A stretch of DNA of 6,926 bases, taken from JBCDBY01 sp039182715 (GTDB taxonomy: Bacteria > Planctomycetota > PLA2). The notes beneath the pieces are model-generated. The model saw nothing but the letters and a program-made list of their open reading frames with translations. It did no database searches and was not told the DNA's origin. Position 1 is the first letter of the stretch, and the number at the start of each line of letters is the position of its first letter. A program made the translations under genes and the position numbers. Location of the stretch: positions 1 through 6,926 of the forward strand of contig JBCDBY010000247.1 in the NCBI GenBank assembly GCA_039182715.1. Reading direction: 5' to 3'. Shown in pieces: positions 5,682 to 6,926 of the stretch.

Positions 5682-6863
5682 CTAGCCGACGGAGCGCAAC
5701 AGCGAGCGCGCGATCACCATGCGCTGGATCTCGCTCGTGCCCTCGCCGATCTCGCACAATTTCGCGTCGCGATACATGCGCTCGACCGGGTATTCCCGGC
5801 TGTAGCCGTTGCCGCCCATGATCTGGATCGCGGAGTCGATCGCGTCCATCGCCATCTCGGAGGCGTGCAGCTTGGCGATCGACGCCGAGTAGTTGACGTT
5901 CTCGCCCTTGTCCTTGAGCGCGGCCGAGTGGTATGTCGCAAGTCTCGACAGGTGGATGTGCGTCGCCATGTCCGAGAGGCGCTGCTGGATCGCGCCGAAC
6001 TCGCCGATCGACTGCCCGAACTGCTTGCGCTCCGCCGCGTACGGGAGCGCCGTGTCGAGCGCGCCCTGCGCGAGTCCGAGGCTCAGCGCCGCAATGCTGA
6101 TGCGCCCGGAATCGAGCGTCTGCATGAACTTCTTGAAGCCCGAGCCCTCGTCGCCGAGACGGTTCTCTTCCGGCACGCGGACGTTCTCGAGCACCAGCTC
6201 GCGGGTGTCCGAGGCGCGCAGGCCGAGCTTGTCCTCGAGCGTGCCGAGCGAGATGCCGGGCGCGTCGCGCTCGACGATGAACGCCGTGACGCCGCCGGGG
6301 CCCGCCACGTCCGGGTTCGTGCGGGTGGTCATGATGACCGTGCCCGCGTGCGTGCCGTTCGTGCAGTAGACCTTGACGCCGTTGAGCACCCACTCGTCGC
6401 CATCGCGGACCGCCGTCGTGGTGGTCGCGCCGGCATCCGAGCCCGCACCCGGCTCGGTCAGCCCGAAGGCGCCGAGCATCTCGCCGCTGGCGAGCTTGTG
6501 GAGGTACTTCTCCTTCTGGCGCTCGGTGCCGAACGCGTAGATCGGGTTGGTACCGAGCGACGTGTGCGCCGCGACGGTGATCGCCGTCGTGCCGCAGACG
6601 CGCGCCAGCTCCTCGACCACGATGATGTAGCTCAGGTAGTCGAGACCCGCGCCCCCGAACTCCTCGGGGAACGGAATCCCGAGGAAGCCCATCTCCTTGA
6701 GCTCCGCGACCGTCTCGTGCGGGAACTCCTTGTTCTCGTCGATCGCCGCGGCACGGGGCCGGACGACCTCCTGCGCGTAGCGATGCGCCATCTCCCGGAT
6801 CTCGTAGTGATGATCCTGGAAGACCGGCATCGGGTCCTTGTAGGTGATGTTCGCGAGTGCCAT
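5682..6863 (-). CDS. Acyl-CoA dehydrogenase (short-chain/butyryl-CoA type)
   Basis: A 393-residue cytoplasmic flavoenzyme of full family length. It would oxidise an acyl-CoA thioester to the 2-enoyl-CoA using FAD and reduce electron-transferring flavoprotein. The N-terminal helical domain covers about 12-130, the beta domain about 131-240 and the C-terminal helical domain about 241-390. Signature 1 is GLTEPGAGSDAGA (134-146). Signature 2 starts at Gln347 (QIMGGNGY) and ends at Asp366. The candidate catalytic base is Glu374 in IGEGTSEIQR, where the usual Tyr before it is Gly. The middle domain has RKQFGQSIGEFGAIQ (279-293), normal for the family. The ATG is 3 bases after the upstream stop with AGGGG seven bases before it. 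The family is certain; chain length or branched substrate (butyryl, isovaleryl, 2-methylacyl, aromatic side chain) cannot be set from sequence alone. Confidence 0.95.
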   Translation of the reverse strand: MALANITYKDPMPVFQDHHYEIREMAHRYAQEVVRPRAAAIDENKEFPHETVAELKEMGFLGIPFPEEFGGAGLDYLSYIIVVEELARVCGTTAITVAAHTSLGTNPIYAFGTERQKEKYLHKLASGEMLGAFGLTEPGAGSDAGATTTTAVRDGDEWVLNGVKVYCTNGTHAGTVIMTTRTNPDVAGPGGVTAFIVERDAPGISLGTLEDKLGLRASDTRELVLENVRVPEENRLGDEGSGFKKFMQTLDSGRISIAALSLGLAQGALDTALPYAAERKQFGQSIGEFGAIQQRLSDMATHIHLSRLATYHSAALKDKGENVNYSASIAKLHASEMAMDAIDSAIQIMGGNGYSREYPVERMYRDAKLCEIGEGTSEIQRMVIARSLLRSVG

Positions 6864-6866
6864 CGA

Positions 6867-6926
6867 TCAACCCCTGAGCAGCGCCCGCGCGATGACGAGC
6901 TTCTGGACCTCGGTCGTGCCTTCGTA
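6867..6926 (-). CDS. C-terminus of a second acyl-CoA dehydrogenase (cut by right edge)
   Basis: Nineteen codons and a TGA are visible, reading YEGTTEVQKLVIARALLRG. This is the characteristic end of an acyl-CoA dehydrogenase: the YEGT block with the catalytic-base glutamate position, then the VQ-x-LVIAR-x-LL helix. It aligns without gaps to the end of the neighbouring dehydrogenase (GEGTSEIQRMVIARSLLRSV) but differs at enough positions to be a separate paralogue. It keeps the usual Tyr before the Glu. The 3-base gap to the next ATG makes the two a tandem operon pair. Everything upstream is outside the window, so substrate and true length are unknown. Confidence 0.85.
   Translation of the reverse strand, partial: YEGTTEVQKLVIARALLRG

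Noticed and set aside
5644..6870. Minus-strand frame of 408 codons overlapping the acyl-CoA dehydrogenase in another frame
   Set aside because: The translation is a run of Arg, Gly and Ala typical of a shifted frame, while the in-phase frame carries both dehydrogenase signatures.
1..6926. tRNA, rRNA, CRISPR arrays, insertion sequences, riboswitches and direct or inverted repeats
   Set aside because: Coding sequence fills the window and reading it showed no repeat array, transposase motif or structured RNA. Short GC-rich repeats such as gcgcg and gcagc come from codon usage.

Overview
The window is GC-rich bacterial DNA (about two thirds G+C by eye) in which every supportable gene lies on the minus strand, so transcription runs from high to low coordinates. 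Almost no base is non-coding. I cannot name the organism. Tandem acyl-CoA dehydrogenases beside a split-type Mrp operon at this GC would fit several aerobic, lipid-oxidising lineages (for example Myxococcota, Gemmatimonadota or high-GC Proteobacteria), but nothing here decides between them.

Right part (5682-6926): the last 19 codons of one acyl-CoA dehydrogenase, then after 3 bases a complete 393-residue acyl-CoA dehydrogenase with both family signatures and a candidate catalytic glutamate. These are flavoenzymes of beta-oxidation or branched-chain acyl-CoA breakdown that pass electrons to electron-transferring flavoprotein.

Main part (1-5647): beginning 34 bases after the dehydrogenase stop is a very compact cluster of multisubunit cation/proton antiporter (Mrp/Mnh/Pha-type) genes. 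In transcription order they are mrpE, mrpF, mrpG, an 84-residue DUF4040/MbhD-type protein, an MbhE-type protein, mnhB/mrpB, mrpC, an MrpD-type subunit, a second MrpD-type subunit, and the first 36 codons of an unidentified membrane protein cut by the left edge. Eight of the nine junctions overlap by 1-8 bases and the ninth has a 1-base gap, so the subunits are probably translationally coupled. Five of the ten cluster genes start with GTG.

The most interesting feature is the architecture. The C-terminal half of canonical MrpA is present as two small separate genes (DUF4040 and MbhE), and the order matches the membrane sodium-translocating module of archaeal Mbh/Mbx complexes (MbhA-H), with the H/MrpD position duplicated as in Mbx. 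The products would form one inner-membrane complex: two complete NuoL/M/N-like proton-channel subunits plus the small E, F, G, B, C, MbhD and MbhE subunits that in characterised systems form the Na+ path. Whether it is a stand-alone antiporter, or is joined to further antiporter-like or redox subunits, depends on sequence beyond the left edge.
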